Assembly (NCBI RefSeq): GCF_021513175.1 | Contig: NZ_CP090953.1 | Location: 3,654,501 to 3,718,500 of the forward strand | Source of the DNA: Sphingomonas sp. S2-65 | GTDB lineage: Bacteria; Pseudomonadota; Alphaproteobacteria; Sphingomonadales; Sphingomonadaceae | Length of the DNA stretch: 64,000 bases | Reading direction: 5' to 3' | Shown here: in pieces, positions 8,381-16,755 of the stretch | Position numbering within the stretch: position 1 is the first letter of the stretch | Layout: every line of letters starts with the position of its first letter | The notes under the pieces: model-generated | Told to the model about the DNA's origin: nothing | The model's database searches: none | What the model saw: the letters and a program-made list of their open reading frames with translations, nothing else | Position numbers and translations under genes: made by a program

Positions 8381-8401
8381 GATAATGTTTATCGCGATAT
8401 T
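8381..8401. promoter_or_regulatory. Operator-like repeat 2 in the ohr-ohrR interval
   Basis: The second copy of the GTTTATCGCGATAT element, in the same orientation, 51 bp from the first (about five helical turns). It is 41 bp upstream of the ohrR ATG, which would suit autorepression. Confidence 0.6.
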
Positions 8402-8441
8402 AGAGACTTGCGCGATTTTCGCGCGCGTTCGAGGATTTTCC

Positions 8442-8918
8442 ATGACCGACCCTGCCGGCCCGGTGCCGCTCGACGACCAGCTTTGCTATGCGGTGTATTC
8501 CGCGGCCATGGCGATCCAGCGGCTGTACAAGCCGCTGCTCGACCGGCTGGGGCTGACCTACCCGCAGTATCTGGTGCTCAACGTCCTGTGGGCGAAAGAT
8601 GGCCAGACCGTGGGCGGGATCGCGGAGCAGCTGGCGCTGGAATCGAGCACGCTCACGCCGCTGCTCAAGCGGCTCGAAGCGGCAGGGCTGGTGCGCCGAT
8701 CGCGCAATCCGCGGAACGAGCGGCAGGTGCTGGTGTCGCTCACCGCGAAGGGCCGCGACCTACGGCAGGATGCGGGCTGCCTGGCCGACGCGCTGCTCGC
8801 CGGATCGGGCCAGACCGCGGCCGAGCTGGGTTCGCTCAACCAGAGCACCCGGCAGCTTCGCGACTCACTGTACGGGCATATCGGTGCATGGTCGCGGGGT
8901 GGCGTCGACGAGGTGTGA
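8442..8918 (+). CDS. ohrR: MarR-family organic peroxide sensor OhrR
   Basis: A 158-residue MarR-type repressor. The reactive cysteine is Cys15 in LDDQLCYAVYSAAM, the position used for peroxide sensing in OhrR proteins, and the tyrosine pair that hydrogen-bonds it is in LTYPQY. The winged helix spans VGGIAEQLALESSTLTPLLKRLEAAGLVRRSRNPRNERQVLVSLT. A second cysteine is present near residue 115 (DAGCLAD), as in two-Cys OhrR proteins. It is divergent from ohr. The ATG at 8442 gives the family length. Confidence 0.93.
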   Translation: MTDPAGPVPLDDQLCYAVYSAAMAIQRLYKPLLDRLGLTYPQYLVLNVLWAKDGQTVGGIAEQLALESSTLTPLLKRLEAAGLVRRSRNPRNERQVLVSLTAKGRDLRQDAGCLADALLAGSGQTAAELGSLNQSTRQLRDSLYGHIGAWSRGGVDEV

Positions 8919-8922
8919 CGCG

Positions 8923-10071
8923 TCAGTCCTTGGGACTGGCTTCGCGCTGCCCTTCGCCGCCGCGCTTGCGGGCTTCGCGCCCGGCTGCAGGCGTCGATCT
9001 GCGAGCCTGGCGGTCGAACGCGCGGAGACGCACTTCGTCGGAGGCGAGCGCGGCTAGCGCCTGGATGATCTGCGATTCGCGCGCATCCAGCTGGCGGGCC
9101 TTATAGTCGATCACGCATAGCGACCCGACTACGAAGCCGTTTTCGTCGGTGACCGGCGCGCCGGCGTAGAAGCGGAAGCCGGGGGCGCCGGTCACCGCGG
9201 GATTTTCGGCGAAACGCGGATCGCTTGCCAAATCCTCGACGCTGAAGACCTCACGTTGCGTGATCGTGTGGTTGCAGAATGCCCAGCTCCGAGGCGTTTC
9301 GGGCAGATCGAGGCCGACGCGCGACTTGAACCATTGCCGCGTCGGCGTGAGCAGGGTCATCAGTGCGATCGGTGCCTGCAGGCTCTCCGCAGCGAGCCAA
9401 GTCAGCCGATCGAACGCCTCTTCGGGCGCGGTGTCTAGCAGGCCGGCGCGCTCGAGCGCGATCAGCCGCTGCTTCTCGTTAAGCGCGATCGGGAAGGGCA
9501 GGTCGCCGCCATCAAGCGTGGCGCCGCCGTCCGCCTGCAGCGCCTGGCGGATCGCGTCCCGTGCCGCTTCCGGAGTATCGACGCGCACCACCCGCGCGGG
9601 CAGCTTGGCGGCGTGGCTCGCCTCGCTGCCGACGGTGAAGATCCGGCTATGCCCGAGCGCCGGATTGCCCGCCAGGCTGCGCAATAGCGACGCGTGATCG
9701 ACGCCCGTGTCCGCGACGTCCGCGATGATCGCGTGCGGCCTGAGCGAGCCAACCGCCACCAGCGCGGCGAGGACGTCCTCGAAGATCTCGACTGCGAACT
9801 CACCCAGCTTCGCGAAGATCTGCCTGTACTCGGAGGCTTGCGCGCTCGGGCAGATCACGACGATCACCGCGGAGGGCTGGGGAAGGGGATCGTTCGCTTG
9901 TCCGTCGATCACAGCCATCACGTCGGTGCGGTACACGCGACGATGCCCGCCGGGGGTCTTCCACGACGGAATCGACCCGCCCTCGATCAGCAGCTGGGCG
10001 GTGCGGATCGAGACGCCGAGCAGCTTCGCGGTGTCCGCGGTCGTCAGAATGTCCTTTTCGGCCGTCGCCAT
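8923..10071 (-). CDS. HTH (excisionase/MerR-type) - pseudoreceiver - GAF protein
   Basis: A 382-residue protein with three parts. Residues ~8-55 are an excisionase-type winged HTH (TTADTAKLLGVSIRTAQLLIEGG..KTPGGHRRVYRTDVMAVI). Residues ~65-175 look like a response-regulator fold (SAVIVVICPSAQAS..PHAIIADVADTGVDHASLLRSL) without a normal phosphorylation site. Residues ~190-350 are a GAF domain (RLIALERAGLLDTAPEEAFDRLTWLAAESL..RSWAFCNHTITQREVFSVEDLASDPRF..FYAGAPV). It may be a ligand- or redox-responsive DNA-binding protein. The start at 10071 has a GAGAGA upstream. The adjacent OmpR-type gene also has a dead receiver. Confidence 0.75.
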   Translation of the reverse strand: MATAEKDILTTADTAKLLGVSIRTAQLLIEGGSIPSWKTPGGHRRVYRTDVMAVIDGQANDPLPQPSAVIVVICPSAQASEYRQIFAKLGEFAVEIFEDVLAALVAVGSLRPHAIIADVADTGVDHASLLRSLAGNPALGHSRIFTVGSEASHAAKLPARVVRVDTPEAARDAIRQALQADGGATLDGGDLPFPIALNEKQRLIALERAGLLDTAPEEAFDRLTWLAAESLQAPIALMTLLTPTRQWFKSRVGLDLPETPRSWAFCNHTITQREVFSVEDLASDPRFAENPAVTGAPGFRFYAGAPVTDENGFVVGSLCVIDYKARQLDARESQIIQALAALASDEVRLRAFDRQARRSTPAAGREARKRGGEGQREASPKD

Positions 10072-10207
10072 CGCTCTCTCAGTCCCAGTTCGCGAAGCCA
10101 TGCGCCCTCGCCGCGCCTGCCTAGCACAGCGCTTGCGCACTGCGAAAAGCATGTGTGTTCAGACGATCTCGACAATCGACCGCTGCACGGATTGCCTATC
10201 AGGGTCG

Positions 10208-10978
10208 TCAGAATAGCGGCTCCACCGTGGCATTCAGCGTGTAGCCAAAGCCTCGCTCGGTCCTGATCAGCTGTGGCGCCGACGGATCGGTCTGCAGCTT
10301 GCGCCGCAGCCGCAGTACCTGAACGTCGATGCTACGATCGAAGATGTCCTCGTCGGCACGCGTTCCATGCATCAGCTGGACGCGCGATAGTGGCCGGCCC
10401 GGAGCGCCGAGAAAGACGCCGAGCAACGCGTATTCCTTCTTGGTCAGCGGGACGAGTTCGCCCTGGGGCGAGCGAAGCTCACGCGTGGCATGGCGCAGCT
10501 CCCAGCCATCGAACCGATAGCCGCCGCGACGTGGTTGGACGACGAGGCGGCCGAGTTCCTGCCGTCGGAGAATCGCCCGGGCGCGCGCCAGGAACTCGTG
10601 CGGATTGAGCGGCCCGCACAGCACGTCGTCTGCGCCGAGCTCGAGCGCCACTATGCGGGTGACGCCGTCGCCCAAGTCATTGCCATAGAGCACGACCGGC
10701 ACATGCGACTGGCCGCGGATCTGACGTAGCATGTCGAGACCGACCGTGGTTTCCAGCCGCGCATGGAGCGCGATGAGGCTGAGGTCCTTGCTCTGCAGGT
10801 GGCGCGTCACGTCGCGCTGGCCGCATCCGATCGCCGCCCAGTCGCGGTCTCTCAGATGGTCGATGATTGTGTCCCGCATCCGCGCGTCCTCGTCGATGAC
10901 GAGGACGCGGCCGAAGTGGCTCGGGCGGATCGGCGCGGATGGCGGCGTCGTGAAGAGGCTGGTGCCGGAACGGTACAT
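10208..10978 (-). CDS. OmpR/PhoB-type regulator with degenerate receiver
   Basis: A 256-residue regulator with a receiver-like domain (residues ~22-140) and an OmpR winged helix (~150-250: LVPLTKKEYALLGVFLGAPGRPLSRVQLMHGT..IDVQVLRLRRKLQ..RTERGFGYTL). The acidic pocket VIDEDARMR is kept. The phosphoacceptor aspartate is replaced (DLSLIALHARL, normally DLVLLDxxLP), the Thr/Ser is lost (VVLYGND), and the switch lysine is lost (DDVLCGPLNP, normally DDYLxKPF). It probably works without phosphorylation. No histidine kinase gene is adjacent. The ATG at 10978 was chosen; the extension upstream is arginine-rich and unlikely. Confidence 0.85.
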   Translation of the reverse strand: MYRSGTSLFTTPPSAPIRPSHFGRVLVIDEDARMRDTIIDHLRDRDWAAIGCGQRDVTRHLQSKDLSLIALHARLETTVGLDMLRQIRGQSHVPVVLYGNDLGDGVTRIVALELGADDVLCGPLNPHEFLARARAILRRQELGRLVVQPRRGGYRFDGWELRHATRELRSPQGELVPLTKKEYALLGVFLGAPGRPLSRVQLMHGTRADEDIFDRSIDVQVLRLRRKLQTDPSAPQLIRTERGFGYTLNATVEPLF

Positions 10979-11066
10979 GGTTTCAGTCTCCCGATCTGAG
11001 CGCGGCCGCGACCGGCCCGACCTGCGCACCGATGGCGCAGGCAGGCCTGCCGTGGCGGCGCAGGAG

Positions 11067-12677
11067 TCAGAGTTGGTGCGCGGCGCGGATCATCTCGGCG
11101 GCGCGCTCGCCGATGATGGCGCAAGGCGCCTGGGTGTTGCCGGTTGTGACGCGCGGCATGATCGACCCGTCGGCGATGCGCAGTCCGTCAATGCCATAGA
11201 CCTTGAGCGAGGCGTCGACGACCGACATCGCGTCGCGGCCCATCTTGGCGGTGCAGGTCTGGTGCCAATAAGTGACAGCCGCATCGCGGACATAGTCCTT
11301 GAGTGCCTCGCCTTCCAGACTCCCCGGCATGACCTCTCCCTTGACGTGAGGGCGGAACGCCTGCGCATTGCCCAAGTCGCGGCACAGCTGAACACAGGCC
11401 AACGCTGCGCGCATGTCGTCCGGATCGGACATCATGTTGGCGTCGATCTGCAGCGGGGCGAACGGGTCCGAACTGCGCAGCCGCAGCCGGCCTCGGCTGC
11501 TCGGCCGCGCAAGGCCGGCGAACATCGTCCAGCCGTGGTCTGGCACGCCGCGTGCCACTGTCCGGTCGCTCGGCACCGGGAACTCGACCTGGCAGAACAG
11601 CAGGTCGGGCGATTCCAGCTCCGGTCGGCTCTTCCAATATAGAGTCGCCTCGCTGCCGCTGTTCCGCGGGGCGATCGGTTCCTGATATTCCCAGATACAA
11701 CCGAACGAGACATGGTCCTGAAGGTTCTGGCCGACACCGGGGAGATGCTGGATGACCGGGATACCGACGCGGTTCAGCTCACCTTCGTGACCGATGCCGG
11801 AATGCATCAGCACCTTGGGAGTCTGCATCGCGCCGAGCGAAAGGATCACCTCCATCCGCGCGCCAATGGTGCGCACGTCGTTGCCGCGAAGGATCTCGAC
11901 ACCGGTCGCGCGATTGCCTTCCAGGGTGACGCGGAGAACGGTGGTGCCGGTCAGCACAGTCAGGTTCGGGCGGTCGAGCAGGGGCTGGACATAGGCGCGG
12001 AACAACGAGTGACGCCGGCTGTCGCGCACAATCATGTCGCTGATCGCCGCGCCGCCCAAGCCTTCCATCATCCGCCCATTCGGGCTGTCGAAGGTCGGGA
12101 TGCCAATCTCGCGGGCTGCGTCGAGCATGGTCCGTGCGATCGGGCTCGGATCAACCGCGGGCTGCACCCAGACCGGACCGGAGGTGCCGCGATACTCCGG
12201 GTCGGGCGCGCCCTGCCAATTCTCGATGCGGCGGTAGAGGTCGAGAACGTTCCGGTAGCCCCAAGCGTCGTCCCCCGCCTCCGCGGCGAAATAGTCCCAA
12301 TCGCTGCGATGGCCGCGCGCCCAAACCATCACGTTGACGCTCGAGCCGCCGCCGAGCACCTTGCCCATCGACATCGGCAGGGCGCGGCCGTTCAGATGCG
12401 GGTTGGGTTCGGCCTGAAACCCCCAGTCACGCTCGCTGCCCAGATTGGTCGGCCATTGCGCCGGGTCGAGCACCTGCTCCACCTCGTCGCTGCCGCCCGC
12501 TTCGATGAGCAGCACCTGCACGTCGGGGTTCTCCGCCAACCGGCGTGCCGTGACGGAGCCGGACGCGCCGGCACCGCAGACAATGAAGTCATAGCTGGGC
12601 TTCAGATCGGCGGTCAGCCGGGCTTGGTTTTCCTGCGCCGCTCGGGCGAAGTCGTGGGCATCAGTCGCGTTTGCCAT
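11067..12677 (-). CDS. GMC family FAD-dependent oxidoreductase (choline dehydrogenase-like)
   Basis: A 536-residue flavoprotein. The FAD dinucleotide fold is at YDFIVCGAGASGSVTARRLAE, followed by VLLIEAGG. The GMC signature is at MGKVLGGGSSVNVMVWARGHRSDWD, and the second signature is GAMQTPKVLMHSGIG. The C-terminal catalytic region has YWHQTCTAKMG, with the active-site histidine, and DGSIMPRVTTGNTQAPCAIIGERAAEMI. It oxidises an alcohol of unknown identity. The ATG at 12677 has AAAGGAGAT upstream. No partner dehydrogenase or transporter gene adjoins it, so the substrate cannot be inferred. Confidence 0.9.
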   Translation of the reverse strand: MANATDAHDFARAAQENQARLTADLKPSYDFIVCGAGASGSVTARRLAENPDVQVLLIEAGGSDEVEQVLDPAQWPTNLGSERDWGFQAEPNPHLNGRALPMSMGKVLGGGSSVNVMVWARGHRSDWDYFAAEAGDDAWGYRNVLDLYRRIENWQGAPDPEYRGTSGPVWVQPAVDPSPIARTMLDAAREIGIPTFDSPNGRMMEGLGGAAISDMIVRDSRRHSLFRAYVQPLLDRPNLTVLTGTTVLRVTLEGNRATGVEILRGNDVRTIGARMEVILSLGAMQTPKVLMHSGIGHEGELNRVGIPVIQHLPGVGQNLQDHVSFGCIWEYQEPIAPRNSGSEATLYWKSRPELESPDLLFCQVEFPVPSDRTVARGVPDHGWTMFAGLARPSSRGRLRLRSSDPFAPLQIDANMMSDPDDMRAALACVQLCRDLGNAQAFRPHVKGEVMPGSLEGEALKDYVRDAAVTYWHQTCTAKMGRDAMSVVDASLKVYGIDGLRIADGSIMPRVTTGNTQAPCAIIGERAAEMIRAAHQL

Positions 12678-13093
12678 CGGTATCTCCTTTCGAATTTCGA
12701 TCGCCAGACGTGAGCCGCAGAAGACCGGCGCCGCTGGCGCGGGTGCGCACAAGCAGCGGCGGTCGAAACCGGACCTCATCCAGACGTGTGTCGCCGCATT
12801 CGCTCAGATGCGCTTAGGCATCAGGATCGAGTGCAGCACCCGAAGCGCTTTGATCAGCACCGTTCGGACAACGTCTTTCTATCAAATATATCAAATATAG
12901 CAAATAAGATAATTTTACAGAATTGCAGGGGCTTGCGCGAAATTGGTGATGGAGCCGCCTTGGAGCGAAGCCGCCGGGGCGCTCCGAACCGCTGTTTCAA
13001 CCCTAACGATCTCCGTTTCTCACGAAGCGCAATCGCAACTGCCGAACGTGAAGGGGCCTGGGTGGGGCATCTTTTCAGTATCGGAGCATTCAA
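12678..13093. other. Intergenic region with an AT-rich tract
   Basis: About 415 bp between the GMC oxidoreductase and the UrcA-family gene. It contains an AT-rich stretch at about 12878-12925, starting with three tandem 9-bp units, and a GGAGCG/CGCTCC inverted repeat near 12962-12986. No supportable gene was seen. Promoters for both divergent genes must lie here. Confidence 0.6.
12880..12906. repeat. Three tandem 9-bp repeats (TATCAAATA)
   Basis: TATCAAATA, TATCAAATA and TAGCAAATA follow each other without gaps. They form the most AT-rich spot of this GC-rich interval. They could be protein-binding iterons or a bent promoter segment; the function is unknown. Confidence 0.6.
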
Positions 13094-13495
13094 ATGAGAA
13101 CAGTAGCAGGTCTTACCGCCGCGTTTGTCGCGGCAACGATGGCCGCGGGTGTCGCCGCAGCGAAGCCCGTCGATTCCAGCCACGAGGCTCACATCGTAGT
13201 ACGGACGAACGATCTCGACCTTACGACGCGGCATGGGCAGAAGCGGCTGGACCGGCGGATCCGCGCCGCCGCTGCCGCCGTATGTCCGGCGGCCGATATT
13301 GTGCACCCGTTGAGCCCGACGATGGCATGCCGGCGCGAAGCGTATCGCAGCGCCGTGGTCCAGCGTGATCGCGTGATCGCCAAGGCTGTCCGTGTCTGCA
13401 ACGCCGTTCGCCCGCCTTATGCAGGCGAACCGAGCCGCACCAATCAAGGGCGGGGCGAGACGATCGGGGAGGAGTTCGGCCCGCCGGTCGGCTGA
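13094..13495 (+). CDS. UrcA family protein (secreted)
   Basis: 133 residues with a signal peptide (MRTVAGLTAAFVAATMAAGVAAA). The UrcA-type core reads IVVRTNDLDLTTRHGQKRLDRRIRAAAAAVC, with a cysteine pair (VCP..TMACRREAYRSAV) that probably forms a disulphide in the periplasm. UrcA proteins are small, abundant in sphingomonads and caulobacters, and of unknown role. Monocistronic. Confidence 0.8.
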   Translation: MRTVAGLTAAFVAATMAAGVAAAKPVDSSHEAHIVVRTNDLDLTTRHGQKRLDRRIRAAAAAVCPAADIVHPLSPTMACRREAYRSAVVQRDRVIAKAVRVCNAVRPPYAGEPSRTNQGRGETIGEEFGPPVG

Positions 13496-13604
13496 CCTGG
13501 GATCTCGCGCCGAAGAGCTGGTCGGTCGTCGCAGACGTGCCGGCCAGCCTTTCGGCGTGTTGAAGCGGCTCCCGATGTTTCTCGGTGCCGTTCAGGATGC
13601 TGCT

Positions 13605-14015
13605 TCATTCAGCCCGGGAACGGGTCGTCAGGATCGCGATCGCGAGCAGGCCCCCGATCATGCCGACATGCTCGGTCGCGGTGTGGAACGCGATCGTCCT
13701 GAACGGGTCCTCGGCGATTGCCCAGAAACGGTGCACCAGAACGATCGTGAGCCCGGTGAACACGCCGAGGGCGCCGGCCCCGAGCCAGGCGTACCGGCCC
13801 AGGATGATGAGCATCGATCCCCCGAGCTGGACGATCACCGTCGCGATGTTGAACGCCGGGGCGGGCTCCAGGCCGAAATGCGCCATCTCGGCGACACCCG
13901 CCGTGAAGTTGATGATTTTCGCGAGGCCGCTTTCCCAGAAGGGAAAGGTCAGCACGATACGGGCGATCATCTCGACCATCGGCAGTTTCAACAGACGTTC
14001 GACCACGGTATTCAT
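13605..14015 (-). CDS. DoxX family membrane protein
   Basis: A 136-residue membrane protein with a DoxX-type first segment (VEMIARIVLTFPFWESGLAKIINF) and three further hydrophobic helices (FNIATVIVQLGGSMLIIL, LGAGALGVFTGLTIVLVHRF, TEHVGMIGGLLAIAILTT). DoxX proteins are linked to redox and sulphur-compound homeostasis, but the substrate is not known. The ATG at 14015 has CGGAG at good spacing. The frame stays open upstream to 14315 with extra ATGs (14048, 14228), so an N-terminal extension cannot be excluded. It lies just downstream of the P450 gene. Confidence 0.75.
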   Translation of the reverse strand: MNTVVERLLKLPMVEMIARIVLTFPFWESGLAKIINFTAGVAEMAHFGLEPAPAFNIATVIVQLGGSMLIILGRYAWLGAGALGVFTGLTIVLVHRFWAIAEDPFRTIAFHTATEHVGMIGGLLAIAILTTRSRAE

Positions 14016-14307
14016 CGACAGCTCCGTTGTTGTCCGAGCCTGCTCCATGTTGTTTTCTTGTTTGAGGGCCAGCCGCTCGCGCCGGCGGCGTTCGCGTTGC
14101 GCTTCGATCTCCACCATCAGCGTGATCGACGCGGAGGAGGGGTAGAGGGCGCAACCGGCCGCCGCCATCGACTCGATCAATAGCGACAGGAAGGACGGCG
14201 GGCGCTCGGGCTTGTCTTCGGTTTCCATGCGGAGAGCTTGTTCGTGCCGCAACGCGATCGAATTACCGCCACAGGCGCCCGCGCTACCGTCGTAACCCGC
14301 CGGCGTG

Positions 14308-15585
14308 TCAGCCACCGCGGCGTTCCGGAAGGATCACCTCAAGATCGGTATAGCCGTGGATGAAGGTGGAAAAGGTCCGCCCCGGCGGCTGCAACACTTC
14401 GATCCGCGGAAAGCGCTTCAGGATTTCTTCCCAAAGCGTACGCACCTGCAACTCGGCCAGCCGCGCGCCCACGCAGCGGTGGATGCCCGCGCCAAAGGCA
14501 AGATGCCGCCGCGCATTGGGCCGATCGAGCACGAACGAGTCTGCCTGCTCGAACATCGTGTCGTCGCGATTCGCCGCCAGATACCACAGGACGACCTTGT
14601 CGCCCTTGGCGATCTGGCGGCCGCCCAGCTTGGCGTCGCGTGTAGCGGTGCGGCGCATATGCGCGATCGGGGTCTGCCACCGCAGCAGCTCGGGCGTCAG
14701 TCCCGCGATCAGGCCCGGCTGCGCACGCAGGCGCTCGAGTTGCTCGGGAAAGCGGTCGAACGCGACGACGCTGCCGGTGATACTGTTTCGTGTCGTGTCG
14801 TTGCCGCCGACGATCAGCAGCAGCAGGGTGCCGTGCAGCTCGGTGGGCGCCATATCGCGCGTCTCCGGCTGGCTCGCCAGCATCGAGATGAGGTCGTTGC
14901 CGGCGGGTCGTTGCAGCCGCTCGGCCCAGATCGCATCGAAGGCGGTGAAACATTCCTGCATGACGCGCAGCTTGTCCGCGAGCGTGGGGAAGGCGGGCGT
15001 GCCGACCAGCGCCACCATCGCCTCCGACCAGCGGATCAGGTCGCGCGATCGCTCCTGCGGATAGCCGAGCAGCAGGGCCAGCGTCCGCGCGGTGAGTTCC
15101 ACTGATACGCGATCCACCCAGTCGAAGGGCTCGTTGACGGGTAGGGCATCGAGGATATCCGCCGACCAGCGCCGAAGCTGGTCCGCCATCGCTCCTAGCC
15201 GGTCGGGAGAAAAGGCTGGCGCGACGATCTTGCGCTGCTCGGTATGGCGCGGCGGATCCATCGCCAGGAACGAGGGCAGGAATTGCGGTTGGTCCTGGTG
15301 GGACGCGATCGTGAACCCGCCGTTCGCGTGATCCGACGAGAAGGTCGCGGGATCAAGCTCGACCGCCTCGATGTCGGCCAGCCGGGTCACCGACCAATAG
15401 GCGCCGTAATGGCCGTCGGCGCAATAATGCACCGGCGCTTCGCGGCGCAGCCGCTCGAAATAGCGCGGCGCCAGCCCGAGCTGAAACAGCCGCGGCTGCG
15501 CCACATCGAGCGAGTCGATCGGAAGCGACGCGAGATCCTGCTCGAACGTGCTGGTGTCGATGGCGTCTTTTTCGGTTCCGTGCAT
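14308..15585 (-). CDS. Cytochrome P450 (CYP153-like)
   Basis: A 425-residue soluble bacterial P450. The I-helix oxygen-binding motif is LLLIVGGNDTTRN, the ExxR helix is PELLRWQTPIAHMRRTA, and the haem-binding loop is FGAGIHRCVGARLAE with ligand Cys371. The N-terminal GAYWSVTR, FLAMDPPRH and C-terminal FIHGYTDLEV resemble CYP153-type terminal hydroxylases, although the subfamily is uncertain. Such enzymes need a ferredoxin and a reductase, and neither is encoded nearby. The ATG at 15585 has GAGGAG upstream. Confidence 0.9.
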   Translation of the reverse strand: MHGTEKDAIDTSTFEQDLASLPIDSLDVAQPRLFQLGLAPRYFERLRREAPVHYCADGHYGAYWSVTRLADIEAVELDPATFSSDHANGGFTIASHQDQPQFLPSFLAMDPPRHTEQRKIVAPAFSPDRLGAMADQLRRWSADILDALPVNEPFDWVDRVSVELTARTLALLLGYPQERSRDLIRWSEAMVALVGTPAFPTLADKLRVMQECFTAFDAIWAERLQRPAGNDLISMLASQPETRDMAPTELHGTLLLLIVGGNDTTRNSITGSVVAFDRFPEQLERLRAQPGLIAGLTPELLRWQTPIAHMRRTATRDAKLGGRQIAKGDKVVLWYLAANRDDTMFEQADSFVLDRPNARRHLAFGAGIHRCVGARLAELQVRTLWEEILKRFPRIEVLQPPGRTFSTFIHGYTDLEVILPERRGG

Positions 15586-15687
15586 GCAGCGCTCCTCGCA
15601 GATGGAAGCTGCGAGGTGATCCGCTGGGGCTGACCCGGCATTTCAGGACCACGGCTTCGGGTTACGAATGCAGTGTTGCCCGGGTGG

Positions 15688-16554
15688 TTAGGGCAGGCGA
15701 CCCAGCACGAAGGTTGCGATCGGGGCGATATCGATCTCGACATCGCGATAGCCGCGTGCGCGCAGCATCGTCTCCAGCTCAGAAGGCTCGGTGACCTCAC
15801 CCCCGCTACGCAGCGTCCGCAGCGCCGCCATCACCGCCAGGAACGGATCGTCGGGCGCGGTGTAGAGCGCCGCGACGATCGAAGCGCCGCCTCGCGACGC
15901 TGCAACGATGCGGTCCAGCGCCTGTTCGAGGACGGCGCGCGACAGGAACATGGTCGGCAGCCAGACCAGCGTGTACCGTGGCCGCGACGGAAGGGCGGTG
16001 ACGTCCAGATCGGACAGGCGGATGCGATCGCCATAGGGGCTGGCGGCGATATTCTGCCGCGCCAGAGCAAGCGCGGGCTGCCACAGATCGATCGCATCGA
16101 CCTCGAGATCGGGACAGGCCTCCGCGGCTTTTAGTGCGATGCCGCCGCCGCCCGTGCCGACATCGAGGAACACGCCGTTCAACGCCCCTCGCAGGGCCGG
16201 ACGCGTTTCAGCAAGGGCGAGGATGCGGGTGAACGCAGCGCTTGATGCTCGTGTCGTCGCTTGAAGAAGGTCGGCGTCCTCGACCTTCCAGGTGGTCGCT
16301 CGTTCAGGATGGCGGAGCAATTCGCTGCTCTCCGCAATCGCCATCTCAATCGAGACAAGCAGCGCATGCGCGTCGGCAGCGCTCAACGTCGCCAGGTCCT
16401 CACCGAGGGCCATCTCGGCACCGTGACGTATCAACTCGGCAACGCTCGGCGCGACGTCCAGATCGGCTCGCAGCTTGAGCGACGCTCCGATCACTGCGAT
16501 CATTCTGGTTGAGCGGCGGAGCTCGTCGATGCAGTCCTGAATGCTCTGTTCCAT
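15688..16554 (-). CDS. SAM-dependent class I methyltransferase
   Basis: A 288-residue protein. A helical N-terminal half (residues ~1-125) precedes a Rossmann methyltransferase domain with motif I VFLDVGTGGGGIALKAAE, motif II DLEVDAIDLW and motif III-like YTLVWLPTMFL. The layout with a dimerisation-type N-terminal domain resembles small-molecule methyltransferases. The ATG at 16554 begins MEQSIQDCIDELRR; the upstream in-frame residues do not look coding. It precedes the P450 gene on the same strand with a gap of about 100 bp. The substrate is unknown. Confidence 0.8.
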   Translation of the reverse strand: MEQSIQDCIDELRRSTRMIAVIGASLKLRADLDVAPSVAELIRHGAEMALGEDLATLSAADAHALLVSIEMAIAESSELLRHPERATTWKVEDADLLQATTRASSAAFTRILALAETRPALRGALNGVFLDVGTGGGGIALKAAEACPDLEVDAIDLWQPALALARQNIAASPYGDRIRLSDLDVTALPSRPRYTLVWLPTMFLSRAVLEQALDRIVAASRGGASIVAALYTAPDDPFLAVMAALRTLRSGGEVTEPSELETMLRARGYRDVEIDIAPIATFVLGRLP

Positions 16555-16708
16555 AAGCCGAACCCTAATTGTGACCGGCAGGTTCTGCGCTCGAATGGGT
16601 TTCGGCTGAGCTTCGGGATGGCTGTTATCGTTACAGACGAAATACTGTTGTGACACCCGCAATCATTTTGAGTGAGGGCGTACGCTCGCGTCCGGCATTG
16701 CAGGCGAA

Positions 16709-16733
16709 CCGGGGACGCTACACGCATCCCCGG
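16709..16733 (-). terminator. GC-rich hairpin after the stress-protein gene
   Basis: CCGGGGACGC-TACAC-GCATCCCCGG pairs over ten positions with one mismatch. It lies 23 bp after the stop of the minus-strand gene at 16756. There is no T-run, so termination here is only likely. Confidence 0.4.
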
Positions 16734-16755
16734 CCCGCTTGCGAATGACCCGGCG

